NCBI GenBank assembly: GCA_001796355.1
Contig: MGMG01000022.1
Location: forward strand, 1 to 54,480
Reading direction: 5' to 3'
DNA length: 54,480 bases
DNA from: Chloroflexi bacterium GWB2_54_36
Lineage (GTDB): Bacteria; Chloroflexota; Anaerolineae; Anaerolineales; Anaerolineaceae
Position 1 is the stretch's first letter. Each line of letters starts with the position of its first letter. Positions 39,711 to 48,551 of the stretch are shown piece by piece. The position numbers and the translations under genes are program-made. Under the pieces are notes generated by a model. That model was not told the origin of the DNA. It did no database searches and saw only the letters and a list, made by a program, of their open reading frames with translations.

Positions 39711-39769
39711 AATCTTGCTCCGTAGCGGGTAATCTTTTTCCCAAACCTGCGGGAAAGATAAGAACTCCT

Positions 39770-39801
39770 CGCCCCTCCCAGAAATTGGGAGGGGCGTTTT
39801 T
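39770..39801 (+). terminator. Intrinsic terminator after the BMP gene
   Basis: CGCCCCTCCCA (39770-39780), loop GAAAT, TGGGAGGGGCG (39786-39796), then five T residues. Perfect 11-bp stem. Confidence 0.93.
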
Positions 39802-40542
39802 ATAGTGGGCCTGACTGGAGTAAGGAATTGTCCCAAAAGAAAGCAGGCGTGCAAGCCCGCCTTTGCATCTTGAAATTATCGGGCCGTCTTCAAGAGCGAC
39901 ATATTATCAACCCCACTCAACCCGCCCCATTCTTGAGGCGGGTGTATCTTAATCGCATGTTTTTGCGCCAAACGGCGCAAAAACATGCGTAATTCATTGA
40001 ATCTCCACTCCCCGATAGATCCGTTGCTGCAAAAGACAGCATCTAACTGTAAGGGTTGGGTTCCATCCCATCCCCTAAACGTGTGTGATAAATGGCTTTT
40101 TTAGACAATCCCCTGCTATATTTTTGCTTGATCCTGTCTGTGTGTTAGTGTGTTGATATTCGGCAACGGAAATAATAATTTCTGGTACAATCGGTTTATT
40201 ATTGTGCCGAAACAATGTATTTTACGTCTGTCATCAGAAAAATCGGCATAATTCAAGATGTTGAAGCCAAAGGCGCCTCTCGTAAAAAGGAACAACCTGA
40301 GAAAGCGGTATCTAAAAGTTCCATGTTTGCGCCGCTTTACTCTGTACGATACCCCTTCCAACGAGATTAAGGCAAATGATTTCCATTCCTCCATTTGAAC
40401 GAGTTCCCTGAGTGACCAAGTTTCAATGGACCCGGGTGGTGAGCAGCAGGGTAGGTTCAATTCACCTGTCCACCATCTGTTGAAATCTAGCCATGATGCA
40501 AAATCATCCCCAATCTCCCGGCACTAATTCATGGAGTATTCT
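39802..40542. other. Long intergenic region with hairpins, no credible gene
   Basis: About 740 bases between the BMP gene and its ABC transporter genes. It contains a perfect 16-bp stem at 39954-39989, a GC-rich palindrome near 39918-39942 (AACCCGCC ... GGCGGGT), and an imperfect inverted repeat at 40161-40209 (CGGCA and AATAATAA arms). A minus-strand ORF at 40116-40460 looks non-coding. No strong promoter for the ABC genes is obvious; GGAGT lies 7 bases before the ATG at 40543. Confidence 0.5.
39954..39989. repeat. Perfect 16-bp inverted repeat
   Basis: CGCATGTTTTTGCGCC, loop AAAC, GGCGCAAAAACATGCG. Strong hairpin on either strand, without a T tract outside the stem. It could stop readthrough or be a palindromic repeat element. 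Confidence 0.75.
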
Positions 40543-42093
40543 ATGACACCCGTTCTGGAATTGCGCGGCATCACAAAACGATTCCCTGGCGTGGTAGCTA
40601 ACGACCACATTGACCTAAAGCTTGAAGCAGGGGAAATTCACGCCTTGTTAGGCGAAAACGGGGCGGGCAAGACAACCCTGATGAACGTCCTTTACGGTTT
40701 ATATTCACCGGATGAAGGAGAAATCATCGTCAAGGGCAAGCGGCTCGTCCCAAAATCTCCCAGCGATGCCATTGCTGCCGGAATCGGTATGGTTCACCAG
40801 CATTTTATGCTGGTGCCGGTCTTCACGGTTACAGAAAATGTCATGCTGGGGGATGAATATGTCACAAAAGGCGGTCTGCTCGACCGTAAACGCGCCGCAG
40901 CCCGCATTCGCGAAATTTCAGATAAGTACAACTTGTTTGTCGACCCCGATGCCTACATCAAAGATACCCCGGTAGGCATCCAGCAGCGGGTGGAAATCAT
41001 CAAGCTGCTCTTCCGTGAAGCCGATATATTGATCATGGATGAACCAACCGCCGTCCTGACCCCTCAGGAAGCTGATGAACTCTTCAAAATCATGGGCAAC
41101 CTGAGCAAGATGGGTAAATCGATCATCTTTATTACCCACAAACTGCGCGAAGTACTGGAATTTTCAGACCGGATCACCGTCATTCGCGGCGGCAAGGTGA
41201 TGGGAACTACCACACCCGCCGAGGCTAATCAGAATCTACTGGCTTCCATGATGGTCGGCCGCGACATCGAACTGGATGTTAACAAGAAACCTGCCCAGGC
41301 TGGCGAAAAAGTGCTTGAAGTGACCGGACTCACCGTCGCTGATGCCCATAATCACCTGGTGGTGAAAGGCGTTAGTTTTGATGTCCGCGCAGGAGAGATA
41401 TTGGGCATTGCTGGCGTGCAGGGCAACGGGCAGACCGAACTCGTCCGCGCCATCACTGGGCTAATGCATCCGGTCGAGGGAAAAATCAGCATTCTCGGGC
41501 AGGATACCACTCGCGCTGCCCCCAAAGAAATCATCGAGTTGGGCACGGCGCACATCCCCGAGGACCGCCAAAAAGACGGCCTGGTGCTGCCGTACCCGAT
41601 TATGGACAACCTGGTGCTCAACACATTTTACAAGCCCCCCTTTGCCAAAGGCGCCATGCTGCAAGAGGAACCCATTCGGGAAAATGCCAACCAACTGGTT
41701 GAGCGTTTCGATATCCGCACCCCGAGCATCGAGACGCAAGTTGGGTCGTTGTCCGGCGGCAACCAGCAGAAAGTTATTGTTGCACGGGAATTTTCCCGCC
41801 CGATCAAATTCCTGGTCGCATCGCAACCCACCCGTGGTTTGGACGTCGGATCGATTGAATATATTCACCACCGCCTGGTGGAGAAACGCGATGACGGCTG
41901 CGCAGTGCTGCTGGTATCCACTGAACTGGATGAAATTATGCAGCTTTCTGACCGGATCGCTGTCATTTTTGGTGGAAAAATCATCAAAATTTTGCCTGCC
42001 AAAGGCACAACTAAAGAAGAGATTGGTTTATTGATGGCTGGCGTGGATACCGAGACGCAAAAGCCGGTTTCTCAGCCAGTCCCGGTGGGTTAG
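40543..42093 (+). CDS. Nucleoside/sugar-type ABC transporter ATP-binding protein
   Basis: 516 residues from the ATG at 40543 (MTPVLELRGITKRFPGVV). It has two tandem ABC domains as in RbsA/YufO-type proteins: the first with a standard Walker A (LLGENGAGKTTLMNVLYGL) and IMDEPTAVLTPQE; the second with the degenerate loop GIAGVQGNGQTELVRAITGL and the signature LSGGNQQKVIVARE. It should energise uptake of nucleosides with the two permeases that follow and the BMP lipoprotein before it. The upstream in-frame ATG at 40531 is less likely because GGAGT lies 7 bases before 40543. Confidence 0.95.
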   Translation: MTPVLELRGITKRFPGVVANDHIDLKLEAGEIHALLGENGAGKTTLMNVLYGLYSPDEGEIIVKGKRLVPKSPSDAIAAGIGMVHQHFMLVPVFTVTENVMLGDEYVTKGGLLDRKRAAARIREISDKYNLFVDPDAYIKDTPVGIQQRVEIIKLLFREADILIMDEPTAVLTPQEADELFKIMGNLSKMGKSIIFITHKLREVLEFSDRITVIRGGKVMGTTTPAEANQNLLASMMVGRDIELDVNKKPAQAGEKVLEVTGLTVADAHNHLVVKGVSFDVRAGEILGIAGVQGNGQTELVRAITGLMHPVEGKISILGQDTTRAAPKEIIELGTAHIPEDRQKDGLVLPYPIMDNLVLNTFYKPPFAKGAMLQEEPIRENANQLVERFDIRTPSIETQVGSLSGGNQQKVIVAREFSRPIKFLVASQPTRGLDVGSIEYIHHRLVEKRDDGCAVLLVSTELDEIMQLSDRIAVIFGGKIIKILPAKGTTKEEIGLLMAGVDTETQKPVSQPVPVG

Positions 42094-42106
42094 AGAGGAT
42101 GCGCGC

Positions 42107-43399
42107 ATGACTGACAACAAAGAAATGACCCCGCCGCCTGCCGACAATTCTGTCAAACCTGAAAAGGCTGCAAAACCCAATGCTTTGAATATCTTCCTCG
42201 AAGAAGTCTCGCGGAATTCCTTGACTGTTACCATTCTGGCAATCCTGACCGGGCTGCTCCTCGGCGGTCTGGTCGCAGTGCTGACCACTGAGACCGTTTA
42301 TTCATCCTTTAGGACATCCTTCGGGCTAGGATTTAGAGAAGTTTTCAGAGTTTTTGGCATTACCTATTCCGCTCTGTTCACCGGTTCGTTCGGACAGCCG
42401 GATGTCATCCGCGCAGCAATTGCTTCCAGGGACTGGCAACAAATCAATACCGCTCTCTCGCCTTTCTTTGAAAGTCTGGTTCAATCGACACCTTATATTC
42501 TGGCAGGGTTGGCGGTTGCGCTCGGCTTCCGCGTCGGCCTTTTCAATATTGGCGCCGAAGGCCAGATTTTCGTCGGAGCGCTGGCAGCAGTCTGGGCAGG
42601 AACTCGCATCCACGGGCTTCCCCCCATTATTCATGCCCCACTTGCTCTTCTGGTCGGCGGATTGGGGGGCGCGATCTGGGGTTTTATCCCCGGCTGGTTG
42701 AAAGCCAAAACGGGGGCGCATGAAGTGATCAACACGATCATGATGAACTACATCGCCTTCCGCCTGAGCGAATACCTGCTGACCGGTTTCCTCAAAGATC
42801 CAACCAAAGCCCACCCCATCAGCGCTACCGTGGACACGGCTGCCTGGCTGCCGCGCCTTTTCCCCAACCCAAACCGCTTCCATGTCGGTTTTTTCATTGC
42901 GCTGATCATGGCTTACCTGGTGTATTTGCTCCTGTTCAAAACCACGCTGGGGTTCCAATTACGTACCGTTGGCCTTAACCCGAATGCCGCGCGCTACGCC
43001 GGCATGAGCATTGTCAAGAATACGGTGTTGGCTATGGCCCTTTCTGGCCTGCTGGCTGGTTTAGCAGGCGCCAACGAAGTTCTGGGCGTCAATCGCAACC
43101 TGGGTGTGGCTTTCTCCTCCGGTTACGGCTTTGACTCGATTGCGCTGGCATTGTTAGGCAACAGTCACCCCCTGGGAGTGGTGCTGGCTTCGCTGTTGTT
43201 TGGCTTCTTGCGCAACGGCGCGCTGCGCATGCAATTGCAGGCTGGCATCCCGATTGACATTATTTCGATTATGCAAGCTGCCATCCTGGCATTCATCGCA
43301 GCCCCGGGCATCATCCGCACCATCTACCGACTGAAAGAGCCAAAGGAAGAAAGCGGCAGCCCATTATTAACTGCTGCGCGGAAGGGACAAGCACAATGA
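42107..43399 (+). CDS. Nucleoside-type ABC transporter permease 1
   Basis: 430-residue BPD_transp_2 family permease (YufP-like) with a hydrophilic N-terminal tail of ~40 residues and about ten helices. Typical segments: YILAGLAVALGFRVGLFNIG followed by AEGQIFVGALAA, AHEVINTIMMNYIAFRLSEY and LRTVGLNPNAARYAGMSIVK (the loop contacting the ATPase). It starts 13 bases after the ATPase gene; its last codons overlap the next permease (ATGA). Confidence 0.94.
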   Translation: MTDNKEMTPPPADNSVKPEKAAKPNALNIFLEEVSRNSLTVTILAILTGLLLGGLVAVLTTETVYSSFRTSFGLGFREVFRVFGITYSALFTGSFGQPDVIRAAIASRDWQQINTALSPFFESLVQSTPYILAGLAVALGFRVGLFNIGAEGQIFVGALAAVWAGTRIHGLPPIIHAPLALLVGGLGGAIWGFIPGWLKAKTGAHEVINTIMMNYIAFRLSEYLLTGFLKDPTKAHPISATVDTAAWLPRLFPNPNRFHVGFFIALIMAYLVYLLLFKTTLGFQLRTVGLNPNAARYAGMSIVKNTVLAMALSGLLAGLAGANEVLGVNRNLGVAFSSGYGFDSIALALLGNSHPLGVVLASLLFGFLRNGALRMQLQAGIPIDIISIMQAAILAFIAAPGIIRTIYRLKEPKEESGSPLLTAARKGQAQ

Positions 43400-44667
43400 C
43401 AACGACCACAGCGGCTCCAATCCGAGTTAAGGAAGCAGGATATGTATCTCCACGCCGGCAGCGCGTTATGGGCATTGTCTTCCTCGCACTCGCGACCATG
43501 ATTTGGGCCTTCTTCTCCCGCACCACCACCGGCCAAATGGTCACCACTTTTGTCATGTCGCCTGGCGGTGCGGTGGCAACTCCGGATCTGGTATTCAAGA
43601 CTCTGCCCTTTTTGAATGTGTTGGCAACGATTTCTGCGGTAATTGGCGCGTATCAACTGGTGCGCGGTTTCCACGGCAGGACCAATACCATGTTGGGTAT
43701 CCTGGCCGGGTTTTTCGTAATCGCCTTTCTGGCCTGGGGTGCAGCCGATAAATCGCTGAACCTGGCTGGCCTGCTCAAGGTGGCGGTTGTTCGCGCTGTG
43801 CCGTTGACGCTTGGCGCGCTTTCCGGTATCCTGTGTGAGCGTTCCGGCATTATCAATATCGGCATCGAAGGTATGCTGCTGGCTGCCGCCTTCACGTCGA
43901 CTGTGGCTGCATCCCTGAGCAACCTTTGGGTAGGTTTGATTGTTGCGATCCTCACCGGCGCATTGTTTGGCTGGGTGCTGGCGGTTTTTTCGATCCGTTA
44001 TAAGGTAAACCAGATTATTTCTGGTACGGTGATCAATATTTTCGCCACCGGCATGACTTCGTTTCTTTCGGCAAAATTCCTGCAGAAATATCAGAACTTA
44101 AACAGCCCCGGTCAATTCCCCACCTGGGAAATCCCCGGTCTGTCCAAAATCCCGTTCTTTGGCCCGATCCTTTTCAGCCATAACCTGTTTGTGTATGGCG
44201 TGTTTATCCTGCTGATCGTGCTCACCATTGCACTGTTTCACACCAAGTGGGGGCTGCGCCTGCGTTCCGCCGGCGAGCATCCCAAGGCAGCCGACACGCT
44301 TGGGATCAATGTCAATCGCACGCGCTACATGGCCACCATTCTTGGCGGCATGATCGCAGGTTTTGGCGGCGCATACTTCACCCTCGGGTCGGTTGGCCGC
44401 TTTGACGAGGTCATGACCGCCGGGCGCGGTTTCATTGGCCTGGCAGCCATGATTTTTGGCAATTGGATGCCAACTGGAGCGCTGGGCGCCGGCCTGCTGT
44501 TTGGCCTGGCGGATTCACTGGCCGGAAAGCTCACCATTCTGCGCATTCCCATCCCGCCCAAGTTCCTGGAGATGGCCCCTTACATCGTGACGATGATCGT
44601 GTTGGCTGGCGTCGTTGGGCACACCTCGCCGCCGGCAGCCGAAGGCACGCCGTACGAAAAAGAGTAA
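43396..44667 (+). CDS. Nucleoside-type ABC transporter permease 2
   Basis: 423-residue BPD_transp_2 family permease (YufQ-like). Typical segments: TLGALSGILCERSGIINIGI followed by EGMLLAAAF, VNQIISGTVINIFATGMTSF and LRSAGEHPKAADTLGINVNR. It overlaps the previous gene by 4 bases and completes the importer. About 40 bases after its stop codon lies a long stem-loop (44705-44750). Confidence 0.94.
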   Translation: MTTTTAAPIRVKEAGYVSPRRQRVMGIVFLALATMIWAFFSRTTTGQMVTTFVMSPGGAVATPDLVFKTLPFLNVLATISAVIGAYQLVRGFHGRTNTMLGILAGFFVIAFLAWGAADKSLNLAGLLKVAVVRAVPLTLGALSGILCERSGIINIGIEGMLLAAAFTSTVAASLSNLWVGLIVAILTGALFGWVLAVFSIRYKVNQIISGTVINIFATGMTSFLSAKFLQKYQNLNSPGQFPTWEIPGLSKIPFFGPILFSHNLFVYGVFILLIVLTIALFHTKWGLRLRSAGEHPKAADTLGINVNRTRYMATILGGMIAGFGGAYFTLGSVGRFDEVMTAGRGFIGLAAMIFGNWMPTGALGAGLLFGLADSLAGKLTILRIPIPPKFLEMAPYIVTMIVLAGVVGHTSPPAAEGTPYEKE

Positions 44668-44704
44668 TATATATCGGGTGCATTGCACCTGGTTTTGGTG
44701 CGTT

Positions 44705-44750
44705 GCACCTGCTCTTGACCGTTACACGCTGGTCGCCGAAGAGCAGGTGC
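44705..44750 (+). terminator. Long stem-loop after the ABC importer genes
   Basis: GCACCTGCTCTT (44705-44716) and AAGAGCAGGTGC (44739-44750) form a perfect 12-bp stem with inner GACC/GGTC pairing. No T tract, so it may act as a 3'-end stabiliser. The right arm overlaps the start of repeat copy 2. Confidence 0.6.
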
Positions 44751-44808
44751 GTCGCTCCTTAATCTGCGGTCGATTGGCCTCTCTGTTAACTCAGGAGCAA
44801 CGCACCCG
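44744..44808. repeat. ~63-bp palindromic repeat, copy 2
   Basis: Begins CAGGTGCGTCGCTCCTTAA and ends TCAGGAGCAACGCACCC; same ends as copy 1 at 23556-23618, different centre. Confidence 0.7.
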
Positions 44809-44899
44809 AAATATTTCTGCGTAGGTCGGGTTCGGGGTGGCGAATAACGCTGGTTGAAGGATTACATTTACAACCCCGGACCCTACGTACACGAACTTC

Positions 44900-45027
44900 T
44901 TGTCATCGCGAACGAACGCAGTGAGTGTGGCGATCTGCGCCAATGGTCAAGCCTATTGCGTTTTAGATAAATCGTCTAAAAGATCAATGTAGATTGCTTC
45001 GACCTCTCCGAGGCCTCGCAACGACAA
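44900..45027. repeat. ~128-bp inverted-repeat element
   Basis: The left end TTGTCATCGCGA ... GGCGATCT and the right end AGATTGCTTCGA ... TCGCAACGACAA are imperfect reverse complements (TTGTCRTYGCGA, GCRATCT). Sequences of this form (TTGTCATTGCGAG ... GAAGCAATCT) are common intergenic repeats in environmental bacteria. It ends 2 bases before the stop codon of the minus-strand gene. The whole gap 44668-45028 shows repeats and no gene. Confidence 0.6.
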
Positions 45028-45028
45028 A

Positions 45029-46192
45029 TTAATGTAGGGGGTACCGGCCGTGCACCTGCGCGGCATCCACCATGGCCAGAATATTCTCGGCCGGCACCTC
45101 ATTCATGATGGTGTGCACCGATGCCAGCATGTAATCGCCGCCCTCACCTAGCACCTGAATGACCCGTTTAACCTCGTCGCGCACCTCGGCAGGCGTTCCG
45201 GTTGGCAGTATCCGCTGCGTATCGATACCGCCGCAGAACACAATGCGCCGACCGTAGCGCGCCTTGAGTTCAGCCAGATTAGACATGCGTCCGGCCGAAG
45301 TCTGAATCGGGTTGAGAATATCCACCCCAATTTCGATAAAATCCTCGATCAGGTTGAACACATCCCCGTCGGTATGGAAGAACACCTTGGCTTTGCTGCG
45401 CTGTTTGATAAAGCTAATAAAATCGGCGTGGATCGGCTTTAAGAATTCGCGGTACATTTTGGGCGAAATCAGCAGGCTTTCCTGCGTCCCCAGATCGTCT
45501 CCGATCTTGATGATGTCAACATTGTCGCCTAATTCGTCCAGGAAATGCCCCATCAAAATCTTGCAGTAGCCGTAAATCTTTTCCAATAGATATTTACTGA
45601 AATCCTTCTCGACTGCCATGTTGTAAAGGAATTTATCCAACCCCTGCATGGCATGCGCCCGTTCGAAGGGAAACATCAGCCAGGGAGTGGCCATAATGGC
45701 GTACTGGTTTTCGGCTGCTAATTTCTGCGCCTGAGCCTTGACGTGCGCCACCCGGTAGGGATCATTCATATCCGGCCAATTGGTGTATGCATCAACTTCC
45801 TGAATCGTGGTTGCCCCAGCCAGTGGATGAACTCCCGGATACCAGACGCCTTCTTCGATTTCCTTTTGCCCACTGCCCCAGTCGTCGATAAAATTACTGT
45901 GCGCGGGACGAGTTTGATTCCGGCGGGTTATGGCCTCCGGCAGCCGGTCGTGTATGCCGCGGACATCACTGTGCAAACGCTTCAAAGTGGTTTCATCTAC
46001 CCGGGCGGAACCCAATTCAGGCCAATCGTAGATATATTCGTCAGGCGCATCGATCCCCACCAATTTCTTGATCGCCTTGTAAGGCGCCATTTTAATCCCT
46101 GTGGCGTTACTCACCCCAATAATTACGGGTACTTGATCCGGGATTTTGTGATTCAACACTGCCTGGACGCGTTCACGGGAAGTCATCACCAT
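45029..46192 (-). CDS. Uroporphyrinogen decarboxylase family protein (MtaA/CmuA-like)
   Basis: 387 residues with the UroD TIM-barrel fold, N-terminal TSRERVQAVLNHKIPDQVPV. It most resembles the branch of corrinoid-dependent methyltransferases rather than haem-pathway HemE: it has HTDGDVFNLIEDFIEIGVDI, IGDDLGTQESLLISPKMYRE and FCGGIDTQRILPTGTPAEVR, including the conserved His and the Cys-Gly-Gly that often carry zinc. No corrinoid protein gene is adjacent, so its methyl donor is unknown. AGGAGGAAA lies about 8 bases before the ATG. A 7-9-7 inverted repeat 40 bases upstream may be its operator. Confidence 0.85.
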   Translation of the reverse strand: MVMTSRERVQAVLNHKIPDQVPVIIGVSNATGIKMAPYKAIKKLVGIDAPDEYIYDWPELGSARVDETTLKRLHSDVRGIHDRLPEAITRRNQTRPAHSNFIDDWGSGQKEIEEGVWYPGVHPLAGATTIQEVDAYTNWPDMNDPYRVAHVKAQAQKLAAENQYAIMATPWLMFPFERAHAMQGLDKFLYNMAVEKDFSKYLLEKIYGYCKILMGHFLDELGDNVDIIKIGDDLGTQESLLISPKMYREFLKPIHADFISFIKQRSKAKVFFHTDGDVFNLIEDFIEIGVDILNPIQTSAGRMSNLAELKARYGRRIVFCGGIDTQRILPTGTPAEVRDEVKRVIQVLGEGGDYMLASVHTIMNEVPAENILAMVDAAQVHGRYPLH

Positions 46193-46231
46193 GCTTGATT
46201 TCCTCCTGAAAGACTAGTTAATATTTGTAAA

Positions 46232-46254
46232 GTGTTACTGCGTGATTGTAACAC
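46232..46254 (-). promoter_or_regulatory. Candidate operator GTGTTAC-N9-GTAACAC
   Basis: A perfect 7-bp inverted repeat with a 9-base centre, 40 bases upstream of the UroD-family gene and overlapping its likely promoter (TTGGCC, 17-base spacer, TAACAC on the minus strand). It has the size and symmetry of a dimeric repressor site. Confidence 0.5.
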
Positions 46255-46418
46255 GGCCAAACTCCTCGAAAATGGTAAGGGCAAAGATTAGGATCATAGG
46301 TACAACTTTTTCAGCCTGCATGTCGTAAATATGAAGACAATAATTTGTAAACTGATCCTTTGTTATAATGGCAAAGTGTCCGCTATGCACGTTCAAAATT
46401 CCGCGGGGAAAGTAAATT

Positions 46419-47324
46419 ATGCCAACCATTGAAGTCAAACAAATATCCAAACGATTCGGCCAACAAATTGCTGTGGATCATGCCTCGTTCACGGTAGATC
46501 CTGGCGAGATATTCGCGCTGCTCGGTCCCAACGGGGCCGGGAAAACGACCGCCATTCGCATTATTCTGGATATTTTCAAAGCCGACAGCGGTACTGTCAG
46601 TGTGCTGGGCGGTCCCATGACCGAGGAAAAGAAAAACCGTCTGGGTTACTTACCCGAGGAACGCGGTCTTTACCAGGACGTGCAGATGGATCGTTCGCTG
46701 GTGTATCTGGCGACACTCAAAGGGTTAAGCGCTGCGGATGCCAGCCGCAAGGTCGATGAGATGCTGAAACGCTTTGAATTGTACGATCACCGTAAAAAGA
46801 AAATCAAAGAGTTAAGCAAGGGCATGCAGCAAAAAGCCCAGTTGATTGTGACCCTCATTCATGACCCGGAATTGATCATTATCGATGAACCATTCAGCGC
46901 CCTAGATCCGGTCAACACCCAGATGGTGAAGGATTTACTGCGCGAAGAGCGCGAAAAAGGCAAATGCATCGTCATGTGCACGCACCAGATGCACCAGGTC
47001 GAGGAATTGGCAGACCGTCTGGTGCTGATCAATGAAGGTAAGGTGGTGCTTTATGGCGGGCTGCAGGAAATTCGTCGCAGTTATTCCGGTCAGGAGGTCC
47101 ATGTTCATGCGTTGACTGACTTGCCGGTCGAACTGCCAGGCGCAGTGCGTGTTGAAAAGGACAATTCAGGCTACCGGATCCACCTGGAACCGTCCGCCAC
47201 GCCTCAAGCTTTTCTTCAAACCCTGGTCGAACGCGGCGTGCAACTTGATAAATTTGAGATCGCTATGCCCACGCTGGATGAAATTTTCATCCAGGTAGTG
47301 ACCACTGAGGGTAATTTGCAATGA
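46419..47324 (+). CDS. ABC transporter ATP-binding protein (NatA-like)
   Basis: 301 residues. Walker A LLGPNGAGKTTAIRIIL, signature LSKGMQQKAQLIVTLIHDPE and Walker B LIIIDEPFSALDP are present, followed by a C-terminal DUF4162-like domain (SGQEVHVHALTDLPVELPGA). This matches NatA-type ATPases that work with ABC-2 permeases in sodium or drug efflux. TATAAT (46364-46369) without a good -35 lies ~50 bases upstream, and GGGGAAAG precedes the ATG. It overlaps the next gene by 4 bases. Confidence 0.93.
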   Translation: MPTIEVKQISKRFGQQIAVDHASFTVDPGEIFALLGPNGAGKTTAIRIILDIFKADSGTVSVLGGPMTEEKKNRLGYLPEERGLYQDVQMDRSLVYLATLKGLSAADASRKVDEMLKRFELYDHRKKKIKELSKGMQQKAQLIVTLIHDPELIIIDEPFSALDPVNTQMVKDLLREEREKGKCIVMCTHQMHQVEELADRLVLINEGKVVLYGGLQEIRRSYSGQEVHVHALTDLPVELPGAVRVEKDNSGYRIHLEPSATPQAFLQTLVERGVQLDKFEIAMPTLDEIFIQVVTTEGNLQ

Positions 47325-48523
47325 AAAAGTTCTGGCTGGTGTTCAAGCACGAATACCTCCGGCATGTACTCACCAAGAGATTCATATTTGGCATCCTTTC
47401 AGTGCCGTTTTTTGTTGCTCTTTCCATCGGGTTGGGTCTCCTGTCGGTTATCCTTGGCACAGACAAACGTCCGGTCGGCATCATCGATCACTCCGGGGTG
47501 CTGGCTGCTCCGGTAATTTACCCGGAAAAAAATGACGGTCCGATTCCGTTTACCACCTTCCTTTTTTTCACGGATGCAAAACAGTCACAAGCTGCTTTGG
47601 ACAACCGTGAAATCCAAGGGTATTACGTCTTAGAGCCGGATTATTTGACCACAGGTAAGGTAGCCCTCACCGCGACCGAACCGCTGGGGACAGGTGCTGA
47701 GGGTGATTTTGCCACCCTTTTGCGCATAAACTTGCTCAAAACCCAACCGATTGAGTTGCGGCAAAGGATGCTGGAAGGTCCGGATGTGACCATTCACTCC
47801 GTCTCTGATTCGCGTTCGGTCAGCCCGGACAATATCCTCGGGATCATCATGCCGATTGTGGCCGGTATCCTGTTCGTGGTGGCCATCAATATCAGCGGCG
47901 GCTATCTGCTCCAGGCTGTGGTGGAAGAGAAGGAAAATCGTACCATGGAGATTGTGTTGACCTCGGTGTCAACCGATCAATTGATGGCTGGAAAAATTAT
48001 AGGCAATTTGAGCGTCGGCCTGACTCAGTTGGCGATCTGGTTGATTGCTGCGGTGATTGGCACAATATTCTTTGCCAACCTGCAATCGGATACCGGCAGC
48101 GTCGAAATGATCCGTTCCTATCTCCTCATCCTGGCGCTGACTTTTTTACCGGCGTTCGTTATGGTCGCCGCTTTGATGGCCATGCTTGGCGCTACGGCAA
48201 CCGAAGCCCGCGAGGCGCAGCAGATCTCAGGTTTATTCAGTATCCCCATATTTATGCCGCTGTGGTTCATCACCACGATTCTGGAGCATCCGGATAGCGC
48301 TCTGGCTGTGGGTTTCAGCCTTTTCCCTCTGACCTCGCCCCTCACCCTGCCGGTGCGCGTGGCGATTTCGACTGTCCCTGCCTGGCAAATTGGACTCTCG
48401 CTCGCCATCCTGGTGGCGGCCGCATTTGGCGCAGTGTGGCTGGCAAGTCGAGCATTCCGGCTAGGTATGCTGCGTTACGGCAAAAGACTGACCCTGCGCG
48501 AGCTCTTGCGCGGGACTGCATGA
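47321..48523 (+). CDS. ABC-2 type permease (NatB-like)
   Basis: 400 residues with an N-terminal helix, a large extracytoplasmic loop (~residues 45-170) and five or six C-terminal helices. Family landmarks: FKHEYLRHVLTKRFIFGILS, EEKENRTMEIVLTSVSTDQL, MAGKIIGNLSVGLTQLAIWL and the final helix pair. The EEKENRTMEI coupling segment is characteristic of NatB/ABC-2 exporters. Overlap with the ATPase gene (ATGA) and the following paralogue suggest a heterodimeric exporter. Confidence 0.9.
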   Translation: MKKFWLVFKHEYLRHVLTKRFIFGILSVPFFVALSIGLGLLSVILGTDKRPVGIIDHSGVLAAPVIYPEKNDGPIPFTTFLFFTDAKQSQAALDNREIQGYYVLEPDYLTTGKVALTATEPLGTGAEGDFATLLRINLLKTQPIELRQRMLEGPDVTIHSVSDSRSVSPDNILGIIMPIVAGILFVVAINISGGYLLQAVVEEKENRTMEIVLTSVSTDQLMAGKIIGNLSVGLTQLAIWLIAAVIGTIFFANLQSDTGSVEMIRSYLLILALTFLPAFVMVAALMAMLGATATEAREAQQISGLFSIPIFMPLWFITTILEHPDSALAVGFSLFPLTSPLTLPVRVAISTVPAWQIGLSLAILVAAAFGAVWLASRAFRLGMLRYGKRLTLRELLRGTA

Positions 48524-48551
48524 ATGTACGCGATAACGGAAAAAATCAATT

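Noticed and set aside
38889-39854. 321-codon minus-strand ORF antisense to the BMP lipoprotein gene
   Set aside because: It runs through the BMP gene and its terminator; no motif or ribosome site.
40116-40460. 114-codon minus-strand ORF in the BMP-ABC gap
   Set aside because: No family resemblance, no ribosome site, irregular composition, and it spans an inverted repeat.
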